64,000 bases of DNA from Levilinea sp. (GTDB taxonomy: Bacteria > Chloroflexota > Anaerolineae > Anaerolineales > Anaerolineaceae): the NCBI GenBank assembly GCA_029975215.1, contig JARKPO010000068.1, forward strand, positions 1 to 64,000, read 5' to 3'. The translations under genes and the position numbers were made by a program. The notes below the pieces were generated by a model. The model saw nothing but the letters and a program-made list of their open reading frames with translations. It had not been told where the DNA came from and ran no database searches. Shown here piece after piece: positions 18,708 to 27,086 of the stretch. Every line of letters begins with the position of its first letter. The first letter of the stretch is position 1.

Positions 18708-19402
18708 CGGTTAAGCGCCTCTTTTACCTCCGCAATTGCACGAGTGATTTGAATATCCCGCGGGCAAGCCTCACTGCAATTAAACGCCGTGCGGCAGGCC
18801 CACACCCCCATGCGCTGGTTCAGCACCGCCAGGCGCTCTGCCACAGCCCGATCGCGGCTGTCGTAGATAAAGCGGTGGGCGTTCACAATCGCCGCCGGAC
18901 CCACATAGTTCTCGCTGGCCCAAAACGACGGGCACGACGTGGTGCAGGCCGCGCACAGGATGCACTTGGTGGTATCCTCAAAGCGCTCCTGCTCCTGCGG
19001 GGACTGCAGCCTTTCCTTGCCGTCCCCCGGCAGCGGCTCCTCATTCACCAGGTAAGGCATCACCGAGCGGTAGTGCGCAAAAAACGGCTCCATATCCACA
19101 ATCAGGTCTTTGATCACCCGCATCCCCAGCAGCGGCTCCACCGTCACCTGATCGGTGTTGAGATCCTTCAGCAGCACCTTGCAGGCCAGCGCATTGTGCC
19201 CGTTGATGCGCATGGCATCCGAACCGCACACCCCATGCGCACAGGAGCGCCGGAAGCCCAACGTGCCGTCGTTGTAATTCTTCACCATCTCCAACAGATC
19301 CAACACCCGCTCGGTCGGCTCCGCCTGAATATCAAAGCGGTCGTAGCGCGGCTTGCGGTCAATTTCGGGGTTAAAGCGAAAGACTTTCAAATGAACCTGC
19401 AT
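18704..19402 (-). CDS. sdhB: succinate dehydrogenase/fumarate reductase iron-sulfur subunit
   Basis: SdhB (232 aa) carries electrons from the flavoprotein to quinone through three clusters. Ligand motifs are present: CAHGVCGSDAMRINGHNALAC-type 2Fe-2S ligands (with Asp as the third ligand, as in E. coli SdhB), CILCAACTTSCP for the 4Fe-4S cluster, and CRTAFNCSEACPRDI for the last. It is the final gene of sdhCDAB, 16 nt after sdhA. Its TAG stop shares the palindrome CTAG (18704-18707) with the stop of the convergent diguanylate cyclase gene. Confidence 0.95.
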   Translation of the reverse strand: MQVHLKVFRFNPEIDRKPRYDRFDIQAEPTERVLDLLEMVKNYNDGTLGFRRSCAHGVCGSDAMRINGHNALACKVLLKDLNTDQVTVEPLLGMRVIKDLIVDMEPFFAHYRSVMPYLVNEEPLPGDGKERLQSPQEQERFEDTTKCILCAACTTSCPSFWASENYVGPAAIVNAHRFIYDSRDRAVAERLAVLNQRMGVWACRTAFNCSEACPRDIQITRAIAEVKEALNR

Positions 19403-19418
19403 CTCCGCTCTCCTTCGG

Positions 19419-21215
19419 CTAATAAGTGCGTTCTTTGGGCGGGAACCGGGTGATCGTCACCGGCTTGTAATCCAGCCGCACCTGTCCATCCGGTTCCAGC
19501 CAGGCCAGGCTGTGGCGCAGCCAGTTCACATCATCACGCTGAGGGTAATCCTCGCGGGCATGTGCGCCGCGGCTTTCGGTGCGCGCCTGCGCCGCCGCCG
19601 CCGTGGCCAAAGCCACATCCAGCAGATTCCCCAATTCCCAGGTGTTCAGCAAATCCATGTTAAACACCTTACCCTGATCGCGCACACGTACCTGGCGGTA
19701 GCGGTCGCGCAGTTCGCGCATCTTCTCCACCGCCGCGGCCAACCCCTCGCCCGTGCGGAAAACGCCTACCTCGTCGAACATCACCGCGCGCATCTGCTGC
19801 GCCAGATCCGCTGCTTGCTCCTTACCGCTGCCGCTGCGCAGGGCGTCCAGCCGCTGGCGAATTGGCCCATCGGCCTCTGCGCCCAACGCGGGCAAATCCG
19901 CTCCGGCGGCGTATTCCGCCGCGCTCAGCCCAGCGTGCTTGCCAAACACCACCAGATCCAGCAGAGAATTGGTCCCCAATCGGTTGGCCCCGTGCACCGA
20001 CACGCAGGCACATTCACCCGCCGCGTACAGCCCCAGCAAAATCGTCCCCTGCGCGTCCACGCGCACATGCCCGTAAATGTCCGTGGGGATGCCGCCCATG
20101 GCGTAATGCGCCGTGGGCTGAATGGGGATCGGCTGGCGCACCGGGTCTACCCCCAGATACGTCTTGCAGAAATCAGAAATATCTGGAATCTTGGCCAAAA
20201 TGTCTTCCGCCGTCACGCGATACGGTGTGCCGTCTGGCCGCACGCGGCCGTCCAGCTCAGCGTAGTGGTTCACCGTCTCTGGCCGCACATCAATATAGAT
20301 GTAGCGCTGCCCGTTGATCCCTCGCCCTTCCTTTAGCTCCAGCGAAATCGCCCGGCTGACCACATCACGCGAGGCCAAATCCTTCACCCGCGGGGCGTAG
20401 CGTTCCATAAAGCGCTCACCCAGATTATTAATCAGCACCCCGCCTTCGCCCCGCACCGCCTCCGTGATTAAAATGCCCAGCTTGTAAATTCCGGTGGGGT
20501 GAAACTGGTAAAATTCCAGGTCTTGGGCCGGCAGCCCGCGCCGCAGCAGCATGCCCACTCCATCGCCCGTGTAAGAATAGGCGTTGGAGGTCACTTCCCA
20601 AATGCGCCCGTGCCCGCCCGTGGCCAAAATGACCGCCTTGGCCCGAAACACGTGCAGTTCACCGGTCAGCATCTCCACCGCCGCCACCCCCTTGGCCTGT
20701 CCGTCCTCAATCAAAACGTCCAGCACCTGATATTCATCGTAGAAATGAATCTGGTTCTTAATGCACTGCTGGTACAGGGTCTGCAGAATCATGTGGCCGG
20801 TGCGGTCGGCCGCATAGCAGGCGCGCATCACCGGCTTGCCGGTCTGATTGTTGGTGTGCCCGCCAAAAGGCCGCTGGGCAATCCGCCCCTCTGCGGTGCG
20901 CGTGAAAGGCAGGCCCATGTGCTCCAGGTCGTAAACGGCCTGCACGGCTTCCTGGCACATGAACTCAATCGCATCCTGATCCCCCAGGTAATCGCTGCCC
21001 TTCACCGTGTCAAACGTGTGCCAATCGGGATGATCCTCTTCCAAATTCGCTAAAGCCGCCCCAATCCCACCCTGGGCCGCGCCCGTGTGCGAGCGCGAGG
21101 GGTACAGCTTGGTCAAAACCGCCGTCTTGGCCCGCCGCGATGCATACAGCGCCGCCATCAAGCCCGCGCCGCCGCCGCCGACAATGATCACATCAAAATC
21201 ATGCGTTTGATTCAT
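19419..21215 (-). CDS. sdhA: succinate dehydrogenase/fumarate reductase flavoprotein subunit
   Basis: SdhA (598 aa) oxidises succinate at a covalently bound [21 protein letters not shown] is the dinucleotide-binding start. [16 protein letters not shown] contains the histidine that normally bonds [23 protein letters not shown] and [14 protein letters not shown] carry substrate-site residues, and a [17 protein letters not shown] segment completes the pattern. ATG 21215 fits the family N-terminus and has GAGGAG 10 nt before it, starting 13 nt after sdhD. The direction (succinate oxidation or fumarate reduction) cannot be settled from sequence. Confidence 0.95.
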   Translation of the reverse strand: MNQTHDFDVIIVGGGGAGLMAALYASRRAKTAVLTKLYPSRSHTGAAQGGIGAALANLEEDHPDWHTFDTVKGSDYLGDQDAIEFMCQEAVQAVYDLEHMGLPFTRTAEGRIAQRPFGGHTNNQTGKPVMRACYAADRTGHMILQTLYQQCIKNQIHFYDEYQVLDVLIEDGQAKGVAAVEMLTGELHVFRAKAVILATGGHGRIWEVTSNAYSYTGDGVGMLLRRGLPAQDLEFYQFHPTGIYKLGILITEAVRGEGGVLINNLGERFMERYAPRVKDLASRDVVSRAISLELKEGRGINGQRYIYIDVRPETVNHYAELDGRVRPDGTPYRVTAEDILAKIPDISDFCKTYLGVDPVRQPIPIQPTAHYAMGGIPTDIYGHVRVDAQGTILLGLYAAGECACVSVHGANRLGTNSLLDLVVFGKHAGLSAAEYAAGADLPALGAEADGPIRQRLDALRSGSGKEQAADLAQQMRAVMFDEVGVFRTGEGLAAAVEKMRELRDRYRQVRVRDQGKVFNMDLLNTWELGNLLDVALATAAAAQARTESRGAHAREDYPQRDDVNWLRHSLAWLEPDGQVRLDYKPVTITRFPPKERTY

Positions 21216-21228
21216 GGAATCTGGCTCC

Positions 21229-21603
21229 TCACTGCACCGGCCGGACGCCGCCAAAAATGGCCACCGCCCCCATCAACGTGACCGCCAGCCAAACCGCCAG
21301 CAGGACCACGTTCACCACCCGTATATGCCGTTCCTGGTGGACAAAGTCCGAAAGCACCTGCCGCACGCCGTTCATCCCGTGCGCAAAGGCAAAGGCCAGC
21401 AGGAACAGGTCGTACACGCGCCAACCCCAATTCGCCCAGCGCATGGCCACATAATCCAGGTCAATGCGGTGCACCCCTACGATCACATCCTGAAGGAGCA
21501 CATGCCCAAACGCCAAGAAAATCAGCAGAACTCCACTGTAGCGCATAGCGTTCCAGGCAATCTGGTCAAAACTCCGCCGTTTCTCCGGTGTCACTGCGCT
21601 CAT
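21229..21603 (-). CDS. sdhD: succinate dehydrogenase membrane anchor subunit
   Basis: This 124-aa protein has three transmembrane helices. [12 protein letters not shown] and [13 protein letters not shown] carry histidines in the positions that ligate heme b or line the quinone site in this family. ATG 21603 has AGGAGG 6 nt ahead; the ten extra residues upstream would overlap the sdhC stop. Position between sdhC and sdhA supports the assignment. Confidence 0.88.
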   Translation of the reverse strand: MSAVTPEKRRSFDQIAWNAMRYSGVLLIFLAFGHVLLQDVIVGVHRIDLDYVAMRWANWGWRVYDLFLLAFAFAHGMNGVRQVLSDFVHQERHIRVVNVVLLAVWLAVTLMGAVAIFGGVRPVQ

Positions 21604-21613
21604 CGCCCGCCTC

Positions 21614-22033
21614 CTAACCGCCAAACAGCCCAAAGTTGTGAATCAGCAAATTGCGCACCATGATCACCGTCGCAGGCAGCCACAGCAACAGAGTCAGCCC
21701 CAGCGTCCATCGCACCGAGCTGCGCGCGGTCTGAATTCGCCAGTTCTTCTTCAAGAACAGGTCAAAAGCTGCAATCCTCAGCCCGTTAATGCCGTGATAA
21801 AACACGCAGAACACCAGGAAAACTTCGCCGATCCCAAACAAGGTGGACCGGTACAGCGCCACCGCGTCCATGTACAGCTCAGGTCGAAAATAGACCAGAG
21901 CGGTATCTACAATATGGATGGTGAGAAACAGCACAGTTCCCAGGCCGGTCACACGGTGCAGCAGGAATGCCAGGTGGCCTTCGCGGCCCTGATACCCGGC
22001 ATACCCGCTCAGGGCGGTCTTCAGACGAGACAT
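21614..22033 (-). CDS. sdhC: succinate dehydrogenase cytochrome b556 subunit
   Basis: This 139-aa protein has three transmembrane helices. HRVTGLGTVLFLTIHIVDT is the typical SdhC first helix, with Arg, Gly and a heme-ligand-type histidine; FYHGINGLRIAAFD follows the second helix. ATG 22033 is used because AGGAGG lies 6 nt ahead of it and overlaps an in-frame GTG at 22039. First gene of sdhCDAB. Confidence 0.9.
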   Translation of the reverse strand: MSRLKTALSGYAGYQGREGHLAFLLHRVTGLGTVLFLTIHIVDTALVYFRPELYMDAVALYRSTLFGIGEVFLVFCVFYHGINGLRIAAFDLFLKKNWRIQTARSSVRWTLGLTLLLWLPATVIMVRNLLIHNFGLFGG

Positions 22034-22063
22034 GTTCACCTCCTATCAGAATGGGACACTAAA

Positions 22064-22091
22064 ATTGTAGCATTTTTCTAAAAAAGATCAA
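22064..22091 (-). promoter_or_regulatory. sdhCDAB promoter
   Basis: On the minus strand -35 TTGATC (22086-22091) and -10 TACAAT (22064-22069) are 16 bp apart, in the divergent gap with the kinase gene. The leader is about 25 nt. Confidence 0.6.
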
Positions 22092-22206
22092 CAAAAAACA
22101 AATTTCCCCTGGTTTCCGCCCCCTCCAACGATCCCAAACCTCCCGCAAATCCGCTACAATTAACCCAACACATCGGAACGAACCTTTTGCCCGCGGAGGA
22201 ACAAGC

Positions 22207-24294
22207 ATGGATCTTCAGCCTGGACAAATCCTGCGAGACCGCTACCGCATTGAGCGCCAGTTGGGCGCGGGCGGCATGGGCGCGGTCTATCTGGCCTATG
22301 ACGCCACCCTGGAAGTGCAGGTAGCCGTCAAAGCCAACCGCAACCCCGCCAACGACAGCACCAGCCAGTTCCTGCAGGAAGCCCGCCTGCTGGCCTCGCT
22401 GCGCCACCCCAACCTGCCGCGCGTGATGGATTACTTCGTCATCGAAAACAGCCAGTTCCTGGTGATGGATTACATCGCCGGGGATGATCTGGACACCGTT
22501 TTAGAGCGCGAAGGCCCCCAGCCGGTGGAAAAGGTGCTGGCCTGGGCTGAACAAATCGGCTCGGCCCTCACCTACCTGCACAGCCAGCAGCCGCCTGTCA
22601 TCCACCGCGATATCAAACCCGCCAACCTCAAGCTCACCCTGGAAGGCGAAGTCACTCTGGTGGATTTTGGCATCGCCAAAGCTGCCGATACCACCCAGGC
22701 CACCGCCGCCGGAGCGATGGGCTACACCCCCGGCTTTGCCCCTCCCGAGCAATACGGCGGGGCGCGCACCGGGCCTTTCTCCGATCAATACGCCCTGGGC
22801 GCCACCCTCTACGCCCTGCTGACCGGCAAACGCCCCGTGGACGGCGTGCAGCGCGTTTTGGGACAGGCTGTGCTCACCCCCATGAACCTGCTGACCCCCA
22901 CCATCCCCGCCAGCGTGCAGCGCGCTGTTGAGCAGGCCATGTCCCCCCGCCCCGAGGAGCGTTTTCCCTCCGTGGCCGATTTCATCACCGCCCTGCAGGC
23001 CCCATCTGCACCCACGGCGGCCGTCGCGCAGCGCCCCGCCGCCGCCCCCACCCCTTCAGCCGCCCCCAGCGCCGCCACACAGATGGCCCCGCGCGCCGCG
23101 GCTGCCCCCCCACAGCCCCCTCGCCGCCGCATCCCCTGGGGATGGTTGGCCCTGGGCGGGGGTCTCGTCGGCCTGCTGGCCCTGGCGGGGCTGCTGGTGG
23201 GCGGGTATTTCCTGCTGCGCCCCAAGAGCACACCCCAGGCCCAAATCCCTGCGCCCGTGCTCACCGCTCCGGCTGCCAGCGAACCCACCGCCGCCGCCCC
23301 CGCGCCCGCCCTGGCCGACACCCCCGTGCCCACGCTGCAACCCTCCCCCCTGCCCCTGCCGTCCGACACGCCCCAGCCAGAGCCCAGCCCCACCCCCACC
23401 CCGCGCGCCCTGGGCAGTGAACGCCTGGTGGCCTTCCTCTCTGACCGCGCTGATGGTCAGACTCTGCAAATTTGGACCTTCAAAGCCTGGCTGGATAACA
23501 CTGGAAAGTTCATCGCCACCGATTTCACCCAGGTCACCTTCGACCCGGGCGACAAGCTGCACCCCGCCTGGTCGCCCGACGGTACGCGCCTGTTATATTC
23601 AGCCCCCGGTGACCCTGGAAACGGCCTGGATATTTTCCTGCTCGACCTGGCCAATCCCAGCGCCCCGCCCGTCAACCTCACCCGCCTCAAAGGGGATGAT
23701 ACCTACCCTGCCTGGTCCCCCGACGGCCAGACCATCGCCTTCACCAACACCGGCCGCTATGTGGAAGGCATCCGCGCTGTGTACTTCATGGACCCCAGCG
23801 GCGGGAACCGCGTGCGCGTCAGCGAGGATTTTCAGGAATACGCCCCCTTCTGGTATCCCGACGGCCAGTGGCTGTTGTATGTGATCAACGCCCGCGATCA
23901 CAACTATCTCTTCATGCGCGAGGCCAAAACAGAGTTCAAAACCCCCGAGCCGTATGACAAGAGCGACTTTTTTGGCCGCCTGGGTGAGGTAGCTGACCCT
24001 GCCGTCTCACCAGACGGCAGTCAAATCGCTTACACGCGTGTGGACGGCAAAAACCGCGCCGTATACGTGGCTGATTACCGCTTGCGCGGCGGCAAAGTCA
24101 CCAATCTCACCGAAGGGTACACGGCGGAATCCGACCCCACCTGGTCGCCCGATTCGCTCTATCTCGCCTTTCAATCCGAGCGCGACGGCAACCCGGAAAT
24201 TTACCTGATGACGGCCGTGGGACAGCTGGCCACCAACCTTACCCATCACCCGGGGCGCGATCTTTCGCCTGTCTGGCAACCGCTTTCCCCTTAA
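22207..24294 (+). CDS. membrane Ser/Thr protein kinase with TolB-like beta-propeller
   Basis: This 695-aa protein combines a cytoplasmic Hanks-type kinase with an outer sensor-like domain. The kinase is complete: glycine loop LGAGGMGAVY (19-28), Lys42 in VAVK, HRDIKPAN starting at 133, DFG at 153-155. A Pro/Ala-rich linker leads to one helix (about 313-337). After a second Pro/Thr-rich spacer, residues from about 400 contain repeats such as PAWSPDGTRLLYS, PAWSPDGQTIAFT and PTWSPDSLYLAFQ, the pattern of TolB/WD40-like propellers. The propeller would face outside and might bind a ligand or wall polymer. GGAGG precedes the start. Substrates are unknown. Confidence 0.92.
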   Translation: MDLQPGQILRDRYRIERQLGAGGMGAVYLAYDATLEVQVAVKANRNPANDSTSQFLQEARLLASLRHPNLPRVMDYFVIENSQFLVMDYIAGDDLDTVLEREGPQPVEKVLAWAEQIGSALTYLHSQQPPVIHRDIKPANLKLTLEGEVTLVDFGIAKAADTTQATAAGAMGYTPGFAPPEQYGGARTGPFSDQYALGATLYALLTGKRPVDGVQRVLGQAVLTPMNLLTPTIPASVQRAVEQAMSPRPEERFPSVADFITALQAPSAPTAAVAQRPAAAPTPSAAPSAATQMAPRAAAAPPQPPRRRIPWGWLALGGGLVGLLALAGLLVGGYFLLRPKSTPQAQIPAPVLTAPAASEPTAAAPAPALADTPVPTLQPSPLPLPSDTPQPEPSPTPTPRALGSERLVAFLSDRADGQTLQIWTFKAWLDNTGKFIATDFTQVTFDPGDKLHPAWSPDGTRLLYSAPGDPGNGLDIFLLDLANPSAPPVNLTRLKGDDTYPAWSPDGQTIAFTNTGRYVEGIRAVYFMDPSGGNRVRVSEDFQEYAPFWYPDGQWLLYVINARDHNYLFMREAKTEFKTPEPYDKSDFFGRLGEVADPAVSPDGSQIAYTRVDGKNRAVYVADYRLRGGKVTNLTEGYTAESDPTWSPDSLYLAFQSERDGNPEIYLMTAVGQLATNLTHHPGRDLSPVWQPLSP

Positions 24295-24320
24295 GCCAAC
24301 ACGGCCAGTTTCCTCATGGT

Positions 24321-24354
24321 TAAAACAAAACGGCGCGCCCTCATCAGCGCGCCG
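24321..24354 (-). terminator. terminator of the YgiT-type gene
   Basis: CGGCGCGC (24331-24338) pairs with GCGCGCCG (24347-24354). On the minus strand a TTTTGTTTTA tract follows. It may also slow transcription arriving from the kinase gene on the plus strand. Confidence 0.8.
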
Positions 24355-24376
24355 CAACTGTTCGCTTCCGGTTTAA

Positions 24377-24697
24377 TTATTCCAAACGGCTGGGCCGCGG
24401 CCCCTTGCGCATGGGCTTCTGCATCGGCTTGCGCGGCGGGCGCGGCGTCGGCTTACCCGCGTTCGGGCTGAGCAGCAGAGTCAACTGGTTCAGCGCATGG
24501 GGGTCATACTCGCGCCGCCCGCACACATCGCACACCCAGGCCGGAAAATCCGGCACGCTGATCAACTCATCCCCCAGCCAGGTGTAATAGGTCACATACT
24601 GCCGCCGCATTTGCCCGGTCTGGCAGTCTGTGCAGGCGATGGTCACGCCCTGAAGATTTCCCAATTCGCCGTTTTCTTCGTTAATCGTTGTTTTCAT
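24377..24697 (-). CDS. YgiT-type (MqsA N-terminal-like) zinc-finger protein
   Basis: This 106-aa protein has two CxxC pairs, Cys22/Cys25 (CTDC) and Cys56/Cys59 (CDVC), and FPAWVCDVCGRREYD between and around them. This is the zinc-binding pattern of the YgiT/MqsA N-terminal domain. The helix-turn-helix of full MqsA is absent; a basic Pro/Arg/Lys-rich tail (PTPRPPRKPMQKPMRKG) takes its place and might bind nucleic acid. Such proteins often pair with a small DUF4258 or MqsR toxin, but no partner gene lies beside it. The leader is unusual (see 24720-24785). Confidence 0.75.
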   Translation of the reverse strand: MKTTINEENGELGNLQGVTIACTDCQTGQMRRQYVTYYTWLGDELISVPDFPAWVCDVCGRREYDPHALNQLTLLLSPNAGKPTPRPPRKPMQKPMRKGPRPSRLE

Positions 24698-24719
24698 ATT
24701 CCCATAAATCGTTTCACAC

Positions 24720-24785
24720 GACTGCAGGTTGCATCCAAACCCACGGTCTGGGTCACCGCCCGCAGCTTAAACGGGCACTGCAGTC
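24720..24785 (-). promoter_or_regulatory. predicted structured 5' leader of the YgiT-type gene
   Basis: On the minus strand the leader begins with GACTGCAG (24785-24778) and returns with CTGCAGTC (24727-24720), an 8-bp closing stem. Inside are two further stems, GCCCG/CGGGC (24776-24772 with 24762-24758) and ACCCA/TGGGT (24753-24749 with 24743-24739). This makes a three-way junction just upstream of the coding region. A TATAAT box (24793-24798) places the transcript start at the first stem, although its -35 is weak. I match it to no known RNA family. Confidence 0.4.
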
Positions 24786-24801
24786 TGCTTGCATTATACC
24801 A

Positions 24802-25491
24802 TCACGGCGCCGCCGCATTGACCACAATCGCATCATTTAATACCCGCATTTGATCCAGCGGCCAATAAATAAAGATGGCCCGCCCCAGCACGTTCTCAAA
24901 GGGCACAAACCCCCAACTATGCGAATCTGAAGACTGGTTGCGGTTGTCGCCCAACACAAATAAGGCCCCCTCCGGCACCTTCCACTCGCCTTCATACCCC
25001 GGGCTGGCGGCGATATACGATTCCTGCAGAACCTGTCCGTTGACGATCACCTGATGATCCCGCACCACCACTGTGTCCCCGGGCAGGCCGATGACGCGCT
25101 TGATATAATCCTCTTCGGGGTTCTGGGGGTAATGAAAGACCACAATATCCCCGCGTCTCACCTCGCCCCAGCGGTAGGCCAGCTTGTTTACCAGCAAGAA
25201 CTCGCCCTGCACCAGGGTCGGGCGCATACTGATATTTTCCACACGCACGCGGGCCACCACAAAATCTACCATTAAATACAAAACCACCGCCAGCAGCAGG
25301 GTCTGAAACATCTCAAACAAGAACTGGCCGGTGCGGGCCAGCAGGCTGGGTTCCCGCGGTTCCGTCGCCGCGGAGACAGCCGCCTCCGCCGGGACGGTGG
25401 GCGCGCTTTCCTCGGCCGCCGTCGGGCCTTCGCTTTCGGGTGGAACATTTACATCAGACCAATTCAAAGTGCCTCCAAACCGCACATGCAT
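24802..25491 (-). CDS. lepB: signal peptidase I
   Basis: Signal peptidase I cleaves signal peptides at the outer face of the membrane. With the start at 25491 the protein has 229 aa. An acidic Ala/Pro/Glu-rich N-terminal stretch precedes one helix, then box B ENISMRPTL with catalytic Ser88, box D DYIKRVIGLPGD with the general-base Lys131, and box E LGDNRNQSSDSHSWG. ATG 25491 begins 10 nt after a consensus promoter, so longer starts are excluded. TTG 25467, preceded by GGAGG 4 nt away, is a serious alternative start (221 aa). Confidence 0.93.
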   Translation of the reverse strand: MHVRFGGTLNWSDVNVPPESEGPTAAEESAPTVPAEAAVSAATEPREPSLLARTGQFLFEMFQTLLLAVVLYLMVDFVVARVRVENISMRPTLVQGEFLLVNKLAYRWGEVRRGDIVVFHYPQNPEEDYIKRVIGLPGDTVVVRDHQVIVNGQVLQESYIAASPGYEGEWKVPEGALFVLGDNRNQSSDSHSWGFVPFENVLGRAIFIYWPLDQMRVLNDAIVVNAAAP

Positions 25492-25500
25492 ACACTTTCG

Positions 25501-25529
25501 ATTATATGCCCGCCCCTCCGGCATGGCAA
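25501..25529 (-). promoter_or_regulatory. lepB promoter, possibly leaderless
   Basis: On the minus strand -35 TTGCCA (25524-25529) and a perfect -10 TATAAT (25501-25506) are 17 bp apart. Only 9 nt separate the -10 box from ATG 25491, so the transcript would have a leader of about 0-3 nt, or about 27 nt if TTG 25467 is the true start. Confidence 0.8.
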
Positions 25530-25585
25530 GGACAAGCTTTTAACTCTCACCCAATTCTTAACCCTACCCACGCTCACCCAGAAAA

Positions 25586-25618
25586 GGACAAAAACGCGCG
25601 TGCTGCGCGTTTTTGTCC
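25586..25618 (-). terminator. terminator downstream of der
   Basis: GGACAAAAACGCGC (25586-25599) and its exact complement at 25605-25618 form a 14-bp stem with a 5-nt loop; its T-run is within and after the stem on either strand. A second stem, GAACGCTG/CAGCGTTC, overlaps the der stop codon. Confidence 0.8.
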
Positions 25619-25644
25619 GGCCCCAGCGAACGCTGCGCCAGCGT

Positions 25645-27006
25645 TCAGCGACGAGCCTTTAACACAAAGCGGATGGGCGTCCCTGTGAAGGCATATTCCT
25701 TGCGGAACTGGTTCTCCAGGTAGCGAATATAAGTGAAGTGCGCCAGCTTGGGATCGTTCACGAACACCATAAACGTGGGCGGGTCCGAGCGCACCTGCGT
25801 ACCGTAATAAATGTGCAGCGAGCGCCCCGAACGCGAGGTGGCCGCGTGGTTATCCTGAGCCATCTGTAAAATGCGGTTGATCTGCGAGGTGGACAGGCGC
25901 GCGATGCGCTCCTCCTGCACCCTCACCGCCAGCGGCAGCACCTGATCCACCCGTTGGCCTGTCTTGGCAGAGATGAACAGGATGGGCACATACGGCATAA
26001 ATTTCAGATCCTGCCGGATGCGCTCGGTGTATTGGTTCATGGTGTAGTTATCTTTTTCCACCAGATCCCATTTGTTCACCAACACCACCGTGCTCTTCCA
26101 GGCCTCTTGAATAAACCCGGCGATATGCGCATCCTGTGCGGTGATGCCCGTGGTGGCGTCAATCATCAGCAAAGACACATCGGCCCGCTCAATCGCCCGC
26201 ATGGAGCGGATCACGCTGTATTTTTCAACCCCGGGTTCAATATGCCCGCGGCGGCGGATGCCCGCCGTATCAATCAAGGTCACGGGCAGACCTTCATAAT
26301 TAATCTTTGTGTCCACCGCGTCGCGCGTGGTACCCGCAATGGGGCTGACAATGGCGCGCTCTTCCCCCACCAGGCGGTTCAGCAGGCTGGATTTACCCAC
26401 ATTGGGTTTCCCCACCAGGGCGATCTTGATCGAATCGGGGTCTTCGTCCTCTTCAAAAGTGGGCAAAGCCGCCACCAGGTCGTCGAGCAGATCGCCGGTC
26501 TCGGTGCCGTGGGCAGCCGAAATGGTATACGGGTCGCCAACGCCCAATTCATAAAATTCGCCAGCCTGCATGCGCAAATTGCTGGAATCGGCCTTATTCA
26601 CCACCAGGAAAATGGGTGGGGTCAATTTACCGTTGACCATCTTCTGGCTGCGCCGCAAAATCTCGGCCACCTCGCGGTCTGCCGGGGTAACTCCGCTCTG
26701 CGCATCCACCAAAAACAGCACGGCATCCGCCTCCTGCACCGCCAGCACCGCCTGTTCGCGGATCTGGCGTACATATTCAGCCGAGCCAATCGAGAGCGGA
26801 TCGCTGCGGCCCGAAGCCGGGTCAATCCCGCCCGTGTCAATCACATCAAATTCCCGCCCCACCCATTCCGCTTCCCCAAACAAGCGGTCCCGCGTGGTGC
26901 CGGGGGTGTCATCCACAATCGCCATGGGTTCCCCCACCAGGCGGTTAAACAACGTGCTTTTACCAACATTTGGGCGCCCAACCAGGGCGACAACCGGTTT
27001 TCTCAT
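25645..27006 (-). CDS. der: ribosome assembly GTPase Der (EngA)
   Basis: Der is a two-domain GTPase needed for 50S subunit maturation. The 453-aa protein has GRPNVGKST at residues 10-18 and DTPGTTRD, then a second GTPase domain with GKPNVGKSS (about 203-211), SPIAGTTRD and NKWDL. The C-terminal KH-like domain ends with FVLKARR. An acidic linker (EEDEDPDS) separates the domains as expected. A GAGGG site precedes ATG 27006, and a TACAAT box at 27053-27058 may give it its own promoter. Otherwise it could be read from the cda operon, which ends 80 nt upstream. Confidence 0.97.
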   Translation of the reverse strand: MRKPVVALVGRPNVGKSTLFNRLVGEPMAIVDDTPGTTRDRLFGEAEWVGREFDVIDTGGIDPASGRSDPLSIGSAEYVRQIREQAVLAVQEADAVLFLVDAQSGVTPADREVAEILRRSQKMVNGKLTPPIFLVVNKADSSNLRMQAGEFYELGVGDPYTISAAHGTETGDLLDDLVAALPTFEEDEDPDSIKIALVGKPNVGKSSLLNRLVGEERAIVSPIAGTTRDAVDTKINYEGLPVTLIDTAGIRRRGHIEPGVEKYSVIRSMRAIERADVSLLMIDATTGITAQDAHIAGFIQEAWKSTVVLVNKWDLVEKDNYTMNQYTERIRQDLKFMPYVPILFISAKTGQRVDQVLPLAVRVQEERIARLSTSQINRILQMAQDNHAATSRSGRSLHIYYGTQVRSDPPTFMVFVNDPKLAHFTYIRYLENQFRKEYAFTGTPIRFVLKARR

Positions 27007-27086
27007 CGTTAACCCTCAACCTTCCATGCGCTCCGCAGTCCGCGGGCGCTTATTGTAACACTGCTTTCCCAAAAGCGCACCCTGAG

